DNA of 64,000 nucleotides from Actinomadura violacea. GTDB lineage: Bacteria > Actinomycetota > Actinomycetes > Streptosporangiales > Streptosporangiaceae. The stretch spans positions 1-64,000 of the forward strand of contig NZ_JAGEPF010000011.1 of NCBI RefSeq assembly GCF_017573465.1, in the 5' to 3' direction. The notes below the pieces were generated by a model. It saw nothing but the letters and a program-made list of their open reading frames with translations. It was not told the origin of the DNA and did no database searches. Made by a program: the position numbers and the translations under genes. This document shows, piece by piece, positions 6,744 to 15,404 of this stretch; position 1 is the stretch's first letter, and the number at the start of each line of letters is the position of its first letter.

Positions 6744-8168
6744 ATGTTCAGCAGCGCCGAAGAGGTCCTGAGCTATCTCGAGAACGAGGACGTCAAGTTC
6801 GTCGACTGCCGGTTCGTTGACCTGCCGGGCAAGATGCAGCACGTCACGATCCCGACCGGGAACTTCGGGCGGCGCGCCTTCGAAGACGGGATGATGTTCG
6901 ACGGCTCGTCGGTCCGCGGGTTCCAGGAGATCCACGAGTCCGACATGCTGCTGCTCCCGGACCCGGCCACGGCCGTCCTGGACCCGTTCCGCCAGCACAA
7001 GACGCTGATCCTGAACTTCTTCGTGCACGACCCGCTGACCGGCGAGCCCTACAGCCGCGACCCGCGCAACGTCGCCCGGAAGGCGCAGGACTACCTGCGC
7101 GGCACCGGCATCGCCGACACCGCCTACTGCGGGCCCGAGGCGGAGTTCTACATCTTCGACGACGTCCGCTTCGAGACCAAGCAGAACGCCGGCTACTACT
7201 TCCTCGACTCGGTGGAGGGCGCCTGGAACACCGGCCGGGAGGAGCCCGGCGGCAACCTCGGCGCCAAGCCCCCCTACAAGGGCGGCTACTTCCCCGTCCC
7301 GCCGATGGACCACTACACCGACCTGCGCTCGGAGATGGCGACGCAGCTGCTCGCCTCCGGCATCGAGGTCGAGCTGCAGCACCACGAGGTCGGCACCGCG
7401 GGCCAGTCGGAGATCGGCGTGCGCTTCGACACGCTGCTGAAGTCCGCCGACAACCTGCTGCTGTACAAGTACATCGTCAAGAACGTGGCGCGGGCGGCCG
7501 GCAAGACCGTGACGTTCATGCCGAAGCCGATCTTCGGTGACAACGGGTCGGGCATGCACGTCCACCAGTCGCTGTGGAAGGACGGCGCGCCGCTGTTCTA
7601 CGACGAGGTCGGCTACGCGGGCCTGTCGGACACCGCGCGGCACTACATCGGCGGCCTGCTCCGGCACGCCCCGTCCCTGCTGGCCTTCACGAACCCGACG
7701 GTCAACAGCTACCACCGGCTCGTCCCGGGCTTCGAGGCGCCGGTCAACCTGGTCTACTCGCAGCGCAACCGGTCGGCGTGCATCCGCGTCCCGATCACCG
7801 GCTCGAACCCCAAGGCCAAGCGCATCGAGTTCCGCGTCCCGGACCCGTCCTGCAACCCCTACCTCGCCTTCTCGGCGATGCTGATGGCGGGCCTGGACGG
7901 CATCAAGAACAAGATCGAGCCGGCCGAGCCGATCGACAAGGACCTCTACGAGCTGCCCCCGGAGGAGGCCCGCTCGATCCCGCAGGTCCCCGGCTCGCTG
8001 CCCGCCGTCCTGGCGGCCCTGGAGGCCGACCACGACTACCTGCTCGAGGGCGGCGTGTTCACCCCGGACCTCATCGAGACCTACATCGCGATGAAGAACG
8101 AGTTCGAGATCGACCCGATCCGCCTGCGCCCCCACCCCCACGAGTTCGAGCTCTACTACGACGTGTGA
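6744..8168 (+). CDS. glnA: Glutamine synthetase type I (adenylylation type)
   Basis: GlnA forms glutamine from glutamate, ammonium and ATP and is the main entry point of ammonium in the cytosol. The 474-residue length and motifs fit the GSI-beta class: MMFDGSSVRGF near residue 50, the Mn-binding EAEFYIF (about 132), the NGSGMHVHQS loop (about 267) and NRSACIRVP (about 341). Tyr402 in DKDLYELPPEE is the conserved adenylylation site, so the enzyme should be switched off by GlnE, encoded about 8 kb downstream. A GlnR box precedes it, giving transcriptional control by nitrogen supply. The ATG has a GAGGAGGC ribosome site, and the gene ends at a strong hairpin. Confidence 0.97.
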   Translation: MFSSAEEVLSYLENEDVKFVDCRFVDLPGKMQHVTIPTGNFGRRAFEDGMMFDGSSVRGFQEIHESDMLLLPDPATAVLDPFRQHKTLILNFFVHDPLTGEPYSRDPRNVARKAQDYLRGTGIADTAYCGPEAEFYIFDDVRFETKQNAGYYFLDSVEGAWNTGREEPGGNLGAKPPYKGGYFPVPPMDHYTDLRSEMATQLLASGIEVELQHHEVGTAGQSEIGVRFDTLLKSADNLLLYKYIVKNVARAAGKTVTFMPKPIFGDNGSGMHVHQSLWKDGAPLFYDEVGYAGLSDTARHYIGGLLRHAPSLLAFTNPTVNSYHRLVPGFEAPVNLVYSQRNRSACIRVPITGSNPKAKRIEFRVPDPSCNPYLAFSAMLMAGLDGIKNKIEPAEPIDKDLYELPPEEARSIPQVPGSLPAVLAALEADHDYLLEGGVFTPDLIETYIAMKNEFEIDPIRLRPHPHEFELYYDV

Positions 8169-8178
8169 TCGTCGTTGT

Positions 8179-8211
8179 GGAAGGCCCGCGAGGACGCCTC
8201 GCGGGCCTTCC
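8179..8211. terminator. Bidirectional terminator hairpin after glnA
   Basis: A perfect 15-bp inverted repeat with the 3-nt loop ACG lies between the convergent glnA and NmrA-type genes. No long T run follows, but stem length and position strongly suggest termination. Confidence 0.75.
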
Positions 8212-8223
8212 GCGTTCCCGGGG

Positions 8224-9054
8224 TCAGGCGAAGGACGCGGCGTGGGCGGCGGCCCACTGCTCGAACGTGCGGGGCGGACGGCCCGTCACGTCGCGGACGG
8301 TGGTGGTGACGACCGATTCGTCCAGCGAGCCGGCGACGTAGAAGTCGAAGAAGGCGTCCACGTACGGCTCGGGCATGCGCTGGAGCATCTCCGCGCGGGC
8401 CTCGTCGTCGGGCTGGGCGTCCAGCCGCAGGTCGCGGCCCAGCACGCCGCCGAGGATCCGCAGCCGGTCGGCGGGCCGCAGCGGCTCCGGCCCGGTGACG
8501 CGGAGGACCCGGCCGTGGTGGCTGCCCCGCAGCAGCGCGGCCGCCGCGACGGCCCCGATGTCGGCCGGGTCGATCACCGCGATCGGCACCCGCGCGAACG
8601 GCGCGCGCACCACGTCACCGGCGTTGAGCTGCGGGATCCATTCGAACGTGTTGGACATGAACCCGCTTGGCCGCACGATCGTCCAGGCGGGCTCCGACTC
8701 CGTGACGGCCGCCTCCGACTCGATCATGTAGCGGCTGACGGCGTTGGTCAGGTCGCCCGATTCCGCCGAGGACCCCGACAGCAGCACCACGTGCGCGACC
8801 CCGGCGCGTCCCGCCTCGGCGAGGAGTTCGGCCATCCCCGCGTAGCCGGGCAGCAGGAACAGCCCGCGCGCGCCCTGCAGGGCCGGTGTGAGGGTCTCGG
8901 GCTTGTTCAGGTCGCCGGTGACGTACTCGACGCCGTCCGGCGCGTCCGCCGGAGCCTCGCCCCGCGTCAGCGCCCGCACCGGTTCCCCGCCGGCCGCCAG
9001 CGCCGCCGCGACCTCGCGTCCCACGTTGCCCGTCCCGCCCGTGACGAAGAACAT
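8224..9054 (-). CDS. NmrA-type NAD(P)-binding reductase
   Basis: This 276-residue protein is an atypical short-chain dehydrogenase of the NmrA/QOR2-like group. FFVTGGTGNVGREVAAAL (residues 2-19) is the dinucleotide-binding GxxGxxG turn, and VVLLSGSSAES (about 90-100) is the strand in the active-site position. Such proteins either reduce quinone-like substrates or sense the NAD(P) redox state; the substrate is unknown. The ATG has a GAGGGG site. The gene is divergent from a TetR regulator, and a perfect 24-bp palindrome in the 85-bp gap probably lets that regulator control both genes. Confidence 0.85.
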   Translation of the reverse strand: MFFVTGGTGNVGREVAAALAAGGEPVRALTRGEAPADAPDGVEYVTGDLNKPETLTPALQGARGLFLLPGYAGMAELLAEAGRAGVAHVVLLSGSSAESGDLTNAVSRYMIESEAAVTESEPAWTIVRPSGFMSNTFEWIPQLNAGDVVRAPFARVPIAVIDPADIGAVAAAALLRGSHHGRVLRVTGPEPLRPADRLRILGGVLGRDLRLDAQPDDEARAEMLQRMPEPYVDAFFDFYVAGSLDESVVTTTVRDVTGRPPRTFEQWAAAHAASFA

Positions 9055-9069
9055 CCCCGCACTCCCCTC

Positions 9070-9093
9070 TTGTTAGGGAACGTTCCCTAACAA
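9070..9093. promoter_or_regulatory. 24-bp perfect palindrome, probable TetR operator
   Basis: The half-site TTGTTAGGGAAC is followed directly by its exact inverse complement. It lies between the divergent NmrA-type and tetR genes, 16 bp from the reductase start and just upstream of the tetR -10 box, where a bound dimer would block both promoters. Confidence 0.75.
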
Positions 9094-9098
9094 GCCGG

Positions 9099-9104
9099 TA
9101 CGCT
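9099..9104 (+). promoter_or_regulatory. -10 box TACGCT for the uORF-tetR transcript
   Basis: TACGCT lies 6 nt before an ATG that opens a 9-codon reading frame ending on the tetR start, and 5 nt after the operator palindrome. Confidence 0.45.
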
Positions 9105-9110
9105 AGGCGC

Positions 9111-9140
9111 ATGCGTCGGATTCGGCAAGGGGTCCGGTGA
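9111..9140 (+). CDS. Possible leaderless leader peptide MRRIRQGVR
   Basis: A 9-codon frame starts 6 nt after a TACGCT box and ends in TGA overlapping the tetR ATG (TGATG). If transcription starts at this ATG, the short peptide would be translated first and couple translation into tetR. It is very basic. Evidence is positional only, and it may be chance. Confidence 0.3.
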   Translation: MRRIRQGVR

Positions 9141-9715
9141 TGCGCCGCAGCGCCGCCGAGACACGGGAGCGCCTCTTGGAGGTCGCCCACGACCTGTTCT
9201 ACTGGCAGGGCATCAGGGGCGTCGGCGTGGACAGGATCGCGGCCGCGGCGGGCGTCGCTCCCACCACCCTCTACCGGCTGTTCGCGTCCAAGGACGACCT
9301 GATCACCGCCTACGTCACCCGCGCGGATGGCCTTTACAAGGAATGGTTCGAGACCACCGCGGGTGACGAGGACCGGCCCGCGCGCGCCCGGATCCTCGCG
9401 CTGTTCGACGAGCAGACCGAGCAGATCCGGCCCGACCGGTGCCGCGGCTGCCCGTTCCTCATGGCGCTCGCCGAACTCCCCGACTCCGCCCACCCCGCCC
9501 ACCAGGCCGCCGCAGGCACGAAGCGGTGGGTCCGCGCCCGCTTCGCCGAACTGGCTGCGTCCGCCGGCGTCGCCGATCCCCAGGCCGTCGCCGACCAGCT
9601 GGCGCTGGCCTTCGAGGGCGCCTACGCGTCCGTCCAGGCCCTCGGCGCCGACGGCCCGGCCCGGCGCGCCCGCCGCCTGGCCGAACTCATCCTCGACGCC
9701 GCCACCTCGTCTTGA
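9140..9715 (+). CDS. TetR family transcriptional regulator
   Basis: This regulator of about 191 residues has an N-terminal TetR helix-turn-helix (about 5-50), with DRIAAAAGVAPTTLYRLFASKDDLI as recognition region, and a C-terminal ligand domain with CRGCPFLMALAELPD near residue 98, typical of the TetR_C group found beside oxidoreductases. It is divergent from the NmrA-type reductase, and the 24-bp palindrome between them is its likely operator. ATG and GTG starts are adjacent; the ATG is preceded by AAGGGG at 8 nt and overlaps the stop of a 9-codon upstream frame. The inducer is unknown. Confidence 0.88.
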   Translation: MRRSAAETRERLLEVAHDLFYWQGIRGVGVDRIAAAAGVAPTTLYRLFASKDDLITAYVTRADGLYKEWFETTAGDEDRPARARILALFDEQTEQIRPDRCRGCPFLMALAELPDSAHPAHQAAAGTKRWVRARFAELAASAGVADPQAVADQLALAFEGAYASVQALGADGPARRARRLAELILDAATSS

Positions 9716-9727
9716 GACCGCCCCGTT

Positions 9728-11086
9728 TCAGGCGGGGTGGGCGCCGTGGACGGGGGCGTCGATGACGAAGTCCTGGCGGTGGGTGCGGCCGGCGGTCAGC
9801 AGCACGCGGGCGACGGCGGGGGTGTGGCCCCGGGCGAGCAGGAGGACGGTGACGAAGTCCTCGGGGAGGCCGGCGGCGGCGTAGCGGCCCTCGTCGTCGG
9901 TGCGGGTCCGCATGAGCTGGCGGCCGCCGGTGGCGAGGACGGTGACCAGGGCGTCGGCGACGGGCTCGCCGGAGGTGGTGCGGACGGCCCCGACGAGGCC
10001 GGGGATCACGTCGCCGAAGTGCTCGTGGTGGGCGGGGCTGACGGGGTGCGGGAGGGGCGCCTCGAAGGTGGGGTCCTCGACCACCTCCTCCTCGGGGGCC
10101 GCGCCGGCCTCGGCCTGGGCGGCCTTGCGGTGCTGGAGGTAGGCGCCGACGCCGACCAGGGCGAAGCCGGCGGCGGCCCAGCCGCACAGGACGAGGGTGG
10201 GCCGCAGGAGCCCCTCGTAGTCGAAGTAGAAGATGCCGTGCAGGGCGTCCAGGAGGTTGCCGAGGGGCATGACGGGGTGCAGCGCGCGGAAGAAGCCGGG
10301 GACGAGCTGGTACGGGATGGCGCCGCCGCTGGACGGGATGGACAGCAGCACGAACAGGGTGATCGCGACGCCGGGGATGAACTGGCGGACGAACGGGACG
10401 AGGCCGTAGGTGAACTGGGCGACGGCCTGGGTGATGAGGAAGCCGTAGGCGATGGCGACGGGGTCGTTGGGGACGACGTCCATGGCGAGGGCGACGTAGA
10501 AGCCGACGACGGCCATGAACGCGCCCATGGCGGCGAGGGTGAGCACTTTGACGCGGCGGCTGACGGTGACGGCGCGCATCAGCATCATGACGGCGATGTA
10601 GGGGGCGATGTTCCAGGCCATGGCGAGGTAGAACAGGCCGGTGCCGGTGAGGTCGCCCTTGGCGGTGGGGACGAGTTCGACGGTCCGGATGGTCTGCCCG
10701 CCCTGTTTCGCGACGGCGGTGAAGGTGCTGGTGGCGGCCTGTTCGAGGAAGGTGCCGTCGGCCTTGGCGATGTAGAGGGTGGCCTGGGCGGGGCCTTCGA
10801 CGCTGTAGGCGGCAACGGCCTCGCGGCTGAGGATCTTCTTGCGGGCGGCGGACGCGTCCTTGACGGGGATGACCTCGAACGCGCCGGGCGCCTGCTTGCC
10901 GAGCGCCGGGCCGAGCCTCTCCGCGACCGCGGGCGGCGACACGGCGACGCGCACGTCGTGGGGCGCCGGGGAGTGGAACGGCAGCATGTAGCAGATCAGG
11001 AAGCCGAAGAAGAACAGCAGCGGGAACCACAGGCTGCCGGCCAGCGACATGAGCAGGGTCGGCTCGTCCTCGCGGTCGTCGGTCAC
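9728..11086 (-). CDS. YhgE/Pip-like membrane protein with C-terminal carboxypeptidase-regulatory-like domain
   Basis: The 452-residue protein has one N-terminal helix (about 19-38), an external-type domain of some 110 residues, five further helices (about 150-335) and a soluble tail. The layout of one helix, a large loop and five helices is that of ABC-2-like YhgE/Pip/DUF3533 proteins. The loop contains VIPVKDASAARKKILSREAV, like the substrate domain of that group. The tail (about 370-450) has GAVRTTSGEPVADALVTVL and TRTDDEGRYAAAGL, characteristic of carboxypeptidase-regulatory-like beta-sandwich domains. With six helices the tail would be cytosolic, which is odd for such a domain. The start is GTG with GAAAGG upstream. 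A role in export is inference. Confidence 0.78.
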   Translation of the reverse strand: MTDDREDEPTLLMSLAGSLWFPLLFFFGFLICYMLPFHSPAPHDVRVAVSPPAVAERLGPALGKQAPGAFEVIPVKDASAARKKILSREAVAAYSVEGPAQATLYIAKADGTFLEQAATSTFTAVAKQGGQTIRTVELVPTAKGDLTGTGLFYLAMAWNIAPYIAVMMLMRAVTVSRRVKVLTLAAMGAFMAVVGFYVALAMDVVPNDPVAIAYGFLITQAVAQFTYGLVPFVRQFIPGVAITLFVLLSIPSSGGAIPYQLVPGFFRALHPVMPLGNLLDALHGIFYFDYEGLLRPTLVLCGWAAAGFALVGVGAYLQHRKAAQAEAGAAPEEEVVEDPTFEAPLPHPVSPAHHEHFGDVIPGLVGAVRTTSGEPVADALVTVLATGGRQLMRTRTDDEGRYAAAGLPEDFVTVLLLARGHTPAVARVLLTAGRTHRQDFVIDAPVHGAHPA

Positions 11087-11151
11087 GCTCGGGGACCTTT
11101 CTGGACGGAACGGGTTCCACCCGGGCGAAGCACGGGCGCGGCGCTGGCATC

Positions 11152-13326
11152 ATGTGCCGGGAGATCGCGGCGGAGGGAACGGCGGGCGGGATGGCGGGCG
11201 AGGCCGGGGAGGCCCTGCGGGACGGTCGTGCCCTGCTGGACGCCGCGCTGGCGCTGGCCGCCGACCACCGGCGCGCGGTCGCGGAGGTGCACGAGGCGCT
11301 GGCGCCGCTGCGGGCGGAGGCCGGGCGCGCGCAGCTGGCGACGATCCCCGTCGCGCGGCTGAAGGACGTGACGGACGGGCGGCTGCGCCTGACGCCGCTC
11401 GAGCAGGCGGGGATGACCACCGTCCTGGACGTCCTGGACGCCACGCAGTACCGGCTCCAGCTGATCCCCGGGGTCGGGCCGCAGACGGCGGCGCAGATCC
11501 ACGCGGCGGCGCACAGCCTGGCCGAGGCGGCGGAGCGGGCGGCGGGGATCCGGATCGACGCCGGGCGCCGCGATCCGGCGACGACCGCGCTGGTCGTGGC
11601 GCTGCACCGGCTGGTGAACGCGGGCCCCGACCTGCCGCGCGCCCGCAAGGCGGCCGACGAGCTGGCGGCGCGGCTGGCCCCGCTGGTGCGCGACGCGCGG
11701 CCGGCGGCGTCGTGGTGGCGGCGGGTCTTCGCGGGTCCGGCGCGCCGGGAACGCGCCCGCCGGGCCGTCGCCGAACTGGCGGAGGCGGCCGGACAGGCGC
11801 GCGAGGCGCACCTGGTGATCTCGCAGGCGTCGGTGGACCTGCTGCGTCCCGCCGCGTCCGCGGACGAGGCGTGGATCGACTACGAGCTGCGCGGGTCGGA
11901 CTACCAGACGCTGCTGGCGGAGCTGGCGGCCGTCGAGCCCGAGCGGGCGGCGGCCGAGGGGTTCCTGCCGGACGATCTCGCCGCGCGGGTCAAGGCGCAG
12001 CCGCTGGACGAGACGTACCGGCGGGTGTCGCTGCGCGGCTACCAGTCGTTCGGGGCGCGGTTCGCGCTCGTCCAGCGCCGGGTGATCCTCGGCGACGAGA
12101 TGGGGCTCGGGAAGACGGTCCAGGCGATCGCGGCGATCGCGCACCTGCGCGCGGAGGGGGCGACGCACTTCCTGGTGGCGTGCCCGGCCAGCGTGATGAT
12201 CAACTGGGTGCGGGAGATCGAGGACCGCAGCCGGCTCGCGGCGCGCCCCGTGCACGGGCCGGGGCGGGCGGCGGCGCTCGCGGAATGGGCGGGCGCGGGC
12301 GGCATCGCGGTGACCACCCTCGACACGCTGCACGCGCTGGACGTCCCGGACGAGGTCCCCGTCGCGATGGTCGTGGTGGACGAGGCGCACTACGCCAAGA
12401 ACCCGGAGACGCGGCGGGCGAAGGCGGTGGCGGCGTGGTGCGCGCGGGTGGAGCGGGTGCTGTTCCTCACCGGCACGCCGATGGAGAACCGCGTCGAGGA
12501 GTTCCGCAGCCTGGTCGGGTACCTGCGGCCGGACCTCGCCGCGTCGGTCAGGCCGAGCGACGCGGCGGTGGGCCCGCGCGCGTTCCGGCAGGCGGTCGCG
12601 CCCGCGTACCTGCGCCGCAACCAGCAGGACGTGCTGGTCGAGCTGCCCGAGGTGCAGGAGATCGAGGAGTGGGAGGAGTTCAGCGTCGCGGACGAGGCCG
12701 CCTACCGGCAGGCCGTCGCGGACGGCAACTTCATGGCGATGCGGCGCGCCGCGTACGCCGACCCGAAGCGGTCGGCGAAGCTGGCGCGGCTCACCGAGCT
12801 GGTCGACGAGGCGGCCCGCACCGGCCTGAAGGTCGTGGTGTTCTCCTACTTCCGGGACGTGCTGGCGGCCGTCGAGCTGATGGTGGGTCCCGCCGCGCGC
12901 GGGCCGATCTCCGGGTCGATGCCCGCGGCGCACCGCCAGCGGCTGGTGGACGACTTCACCACCGAGCCGGGGCACGCGGTGCTGCTCGCGCAGATCCAGG
13001 CGGGCGGCGTCGGGCTGAACCTCCAGGCCGCCTCCATCGTGATCATCTGCGAGCCGCAGGTGAAGCCGACGATGGAGGAGCAGGCGATCGCCCGCGCGCA
13101 CCGCATGGGGCAGGCCCGCACCGTCCACGTCCACCGGCTGCTCACCCCGCACGGGGTGGACGAGCGGATGCTCCGGATCCTGCGGGGCAAGGCACGGTTG
13201 TTCGACGAGTACGCGCGCCGCAGCGACCTCGCGGAGCGCACGCCGGACGCGGTGGACGTGTCCGAGCAGGCCCTCGCGCGGCAGATCGTCCAGGAGGAGC
13301 AGGAAAGGCTCGGGACGGCGCCGTGA
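11152..13326 (+). CDS. SNF2-family DEAD/DEAH helicase with helix-hairpin-helix segment
   Basis: This 724-residue protein is a SNF2-type ATPase. Residues 1-300 hold an unusual N-terminal region with a helix-hairpin-helix-like motif (LIPGVGPQTAAQIHAA, about 103-118). The motor follows: Walker A GDEMGLGKTVQ (about 313), DEAH box VVVDEAHYAKN (about 406), motif III LTGTPMENR (about 438), and in the second lobe QAGGVGLNLQAA (about 616) and IARAHRMGQ (about 645). These enzymes move along double-stranded DNA to remodel protein-DNA complexes; the bacterial target is unknown. It is divergent from the YhgE-like gene (65 bp). No clear ribosome site precedes the ATG, so an internal start is possible. Confidence 0.88.
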   Translation: MCREIAAEGTAGGMAGEAGEALRDGRALLDAALALAADHRRAVAEVHEALAPLRAEAGRAQLATIPVARLKDVTDGRLRLTPLEQAGMTTVLDVLDATQYRLQLIPGVGPQTAAQIHAAAHSLAEAAERAAGIRIDAGRRDPATTALVVALHRLVNAGPDLPRARKAADELAARLAPLVRDARPAASWWRRVFAGPARRERARRAVAELAEAAGQAREAHLVISQASVDLLRPAASADEAWIDYELRGSDYQTLLAELAAVEPERAAAEGFLPDDLAARVKAQPLDETYRRVSLRGYQSFGARFALVQRRVILGDEMGLGKTVQAIAAIAHLRAEGATHFLVACPASVMINWVREIEDRSRLAARPVHGPGRAAALAEWAGAGGIAVTTLDTLHALDVPDEVPVAMVVVDEAHYAKNPETRRAKAVAAWCARVERVLFLTGTPMENRVEEFRSLVGYLRPDLAASVRPSDAAVGPRAFRQAVAPAYLRRNQQDVLVELPEVQEIEEWEEFSVADEAAYRQAVADGNFMAMRRAAYADPKRSAKLARLTELVDEAARTGLKVVVFSYFRDVLAAVELMVGPAARGPISGSMPAAHRQRLVDDFTTEPGHAVLLAQIQAGGVGLNLQAASIVIICEPQVKPTMEEQAIARAHRMGQARTVHVHRLLTPHGVDERMLRILRGKARLFDEYARRSDLAERTPDAVDVSEQALARQIVQEEQERLGTAP

Positions 13327-13425
13327 GAACGGGATCGGGCGCGGCGTCCGCGGGAAGATCCGCGGTGTCCGGCGCGTTCGGGCAGGCGGGCCCGGTCCGG
13401 GCCGCCGAGGAGCAAAGGGGATGAC

Positions 13426-13818
13426 ATGGCCGAGGTCAGGGTGGAGCGCACCGAGGACGGGTTCCAGGCCGTCAACGGGCGGGGCGCCCGCGTCGCCATC
13501 GGGGACGGGGACACCGAGGGCGCGTTCACGCCGGTCGAGCTGCTGCTGGCGGCGCTCGGCGGCTGCGAGCTCGTCACCGTGGAGCCGCTGACGGCGCAGC
13601 GCGGGCACCGGATGGCGCGGCTCGCCGCGACCGTCCAGGCGGAGAAGGTGGAGACCAGCAGGCTGGGCACGATCACGGTCACCTACGACGTCGATCTCCC
13701 CGAGGGCGACGACAAGGCCGAGGACGTCCTGAAGGCCGTCGCCAAGCGCGTCCACGACCGGTACTGCACGGTCGGGAACGCGCTGAAGGAGCCGATGAAG
13801 ATCGACCAGATCGTCTGA
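13426..13818 (+). CDS. OsmC family protein
   Basis: The 130-residue protein belongs to the OsmC/Ohr family, in which a pair of reactive cysteines often reduces organic peroxides. Only one Cys fits the usual place, in LLLAALGGCELVTVEPL (about 39-55); a second at YCTVGNAL (about 109) may take the partner position. FTPVELLLAALGGC is the family signature. AAAGGGG lies upstream of the ATG. It follows the SNF2 gene after 99 bp on the same strand and converges on an exported hydrolase gene. A role in oxidative stress is inferred from the family, and catalytic competence is uncertain. Confidence 0.85.
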   Translation: MAEVRVERTEDGFQAVNGRGARVAIGDGDTEGAFTPVELLLAALGGCELVTVEPLTAQRGHRMARLAATVQAEKVETSRLGTITVTYDVDLPEGDDKAEDVLKAVAKRVHDRYCTVGNALKEPMKIDQIV

Positions 13819-13841
13819 CGGCCTGCCGGCCGGCGCCGGGG

Positions 13842-15404
13842 TCAGCCGCACGTCGCGCCGGCCGCCGGGAGCAGCCCGTCCAGCAGGTAGGAGTCCACGA
13901 CGCGGCGGACGCAGGGGTCGCCGGTGTCGTACGCGCCGTGCCCCTCCCCCTTGAGGGTGAGGAGCGCGGCGCTCCCGCCGAGCGACTTCACCAGCGCGGC
14001 CGCCCACGCGTACGGGGTGGCGGGGTCGCCGGTGTTGCCGACGACCAGGATCGGCGCGGCGGCCGGCGCGGACACCTCGCGCGCCGCGTCGTCGCCCTTG
14101 ACGGGCCACCCCGTGCACTGCAGCAGGCCCCACGCCATCGACGGCCCGAAGACCGGGGACGCCTTGCGGAACGCCGGCATCAGCCGCCGGACGTCGGCGG
14201 CGGTGTAGCGGTCGGTGCCGTCCGCGCAGGTGATCGCGGTGTTCGCGGCCGTCAGATTGCCGTAGGCGCCACTGGACTCGCGGCCGTTCTGCAGGTCCGC
14301 GAGCATCAGCAGCAGCGTCCCGTCGTGCCGCTTGACGGCGTCGACGAGCCCCTGGGCGAGGTAGGGCCACGCCTGCTTGCTGTAGAGGGCGGCGGCGGCG
14401 CCGGTGTCGCCGAGGCTCTGGGTGAGCCTGCGGCCTCCGGACGTCTTCAGCGGCTTGCGGTCGAGGCCGGCGAGGATCTTCCCGGTGGCCGCCGCGACGG
14501 ACTCGCCGTCGCCGCCGAGCGGGCACGACTTCGCGCCGAGCTTCGCGCAGGCCGCGCCGAAGTCGACCAGGGCGCGCTGGAACCCGGCGGCCTGCTGGAG
14601 TCCCAGGTCGGCGGTGTTCAGCCGGGTGTCGACGGCCCCGTCCAGGACGGCGCGCCCGACGTCACCGGGGAACTGGTGGGCGTAGTTCCCGCCGAGCCAG
14701 GTGCCGTAGGAGATCCCGAAGTAGTTCAACTTGGCGTCGCCGACGGCTTCGCGGATCGCGTCCAGGTCGCGGGCGGCGCTGAGCGTCCCGACGTAGGGCA
14801 GCAGCCTGCCCGACCTCGCCTCGCACGCCTTGGCGTAGGACGCGCGCCGCGCGAGGTAGGCGGTCTCCTCGGCGGGCGTGTCGGGCGTGTCGTCCTCGGC
14901 GGTGATCTGGTCCATGGTCCGGTCGTCCACGCAGGTGACCGGGGCGCTGCGGCCGACGCCGCGCGGGTCGAAGCCGACCAGGTCGTAGCGGGCGTTGAGG
15001 GTCGCGTACTGCGGCGCGGCCTGGGCGAGGGTGTCGACGCCGTCGCCGCCCGGCCCGCCGAAGTTGAACAGCAGCGACCCGATCCGGCGGCCGGGGCCCT
15101 TCGCCGGGATCTTCATCAGCGCGATGCCGATCGTCCCGGAGGACGGGTGCGCGTAGTCCAGGGGGACGTCCAGGGTCGCGCACCGGTACCGGGCCTGCGA
15201 GACGCCCGGGTCGGGGGCCGGGAGGCCGGTGCAGGGCCTCCACGCCGGCTTCGGGACGGTCCCGCCGGTCACGGCGGCGGCCGCGCGGACGGCCGCCGAT
15301 CCGTCCGGGCCGTCCGCCCATCCGGAGCACGAGATCAGTCCGAAAGCGGCCAGCGTCGCCGTGCTTGCCGTCGTAATGCCGGGTATGGACCCGATCAACG
15401 CCAT
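13842..15404 (-). CDS. Exported alpha/beta hydrolase, tripeptidyl aminopeptidase type
   Basis: This protein of about 520 residues resembles secreted tripeptidyl aminopeptidases of actinomycetes and mycobacterial CaeA/Hip1. The hydrophobic N-terminus ends in GLISCSG, a possible lipobox. NFGGPGGDGV (about 105) is the oxyanion loop, YFGISYGTWLG (about 227) carries the nucleophile Ser, and GNTGDPATPY and GEGHGAYDTGDPC near the C-terminus supply Asp and His. It should act outside the membrane on peptides or esters. CaeA/Hip1 genes lie beside glnA2 in M. tuberculosis, so the position is partly conserved. A TTG at 15449 is an alternative start that gives an Arg-rich n-region and follows AGGAGG, but only 2 nt apart. 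Confidence 0.87.
   Translation of the reverse strand: MALIGSIPGITTASTATLAAFGLISCSGWADGPDGSAAVRAAAAVTGGTVPKPAWRPCTGLPAPDPGVSQARYRCATLDVPLDYAHPSSGTIGIALMKIPAKGPGRRIGSLLFNFGGPGGDGVDTLAQAAPQYATLNARYDLVGFDPRGVGRSAPVTCVDDRTMDQITAEDDTPDTPAEETAYLARRASYAKACEARSGRLLPYVGTLSAARDLDAIREAVGDAKLNYFGISYGTWLGGNYAHQFPGDVGRAVLDGAVDTRLNTADLGLQQAAGFQRALVDFGAACAKLGAKSCPLGGDGESVAAATGKILAGLDRKPLKTSGGRRLTQSLGDTGAAAALYSKQAWPYLAQGLVDAVKRHDGTLLLMLADLQNGRESSGAYGNLTAANTAITCADGTDRYTAADVRRLMPAFRKASPVFGPSMAWGLLQCTGWPVKGDDAAREVSAPAAAPILVVGNTGDPATPYAWAAALVKSLGGSAALLTLKGEGHGAYDTGDPCVRRVVDSYLLDGLLPAAGATCG

Noticed and set aside
12039..12326. Small minus-strand frames inside the SNF2 gene
   Set aside because: They lie inside conserved helicase motifs of the other strand and have no ribosome site.
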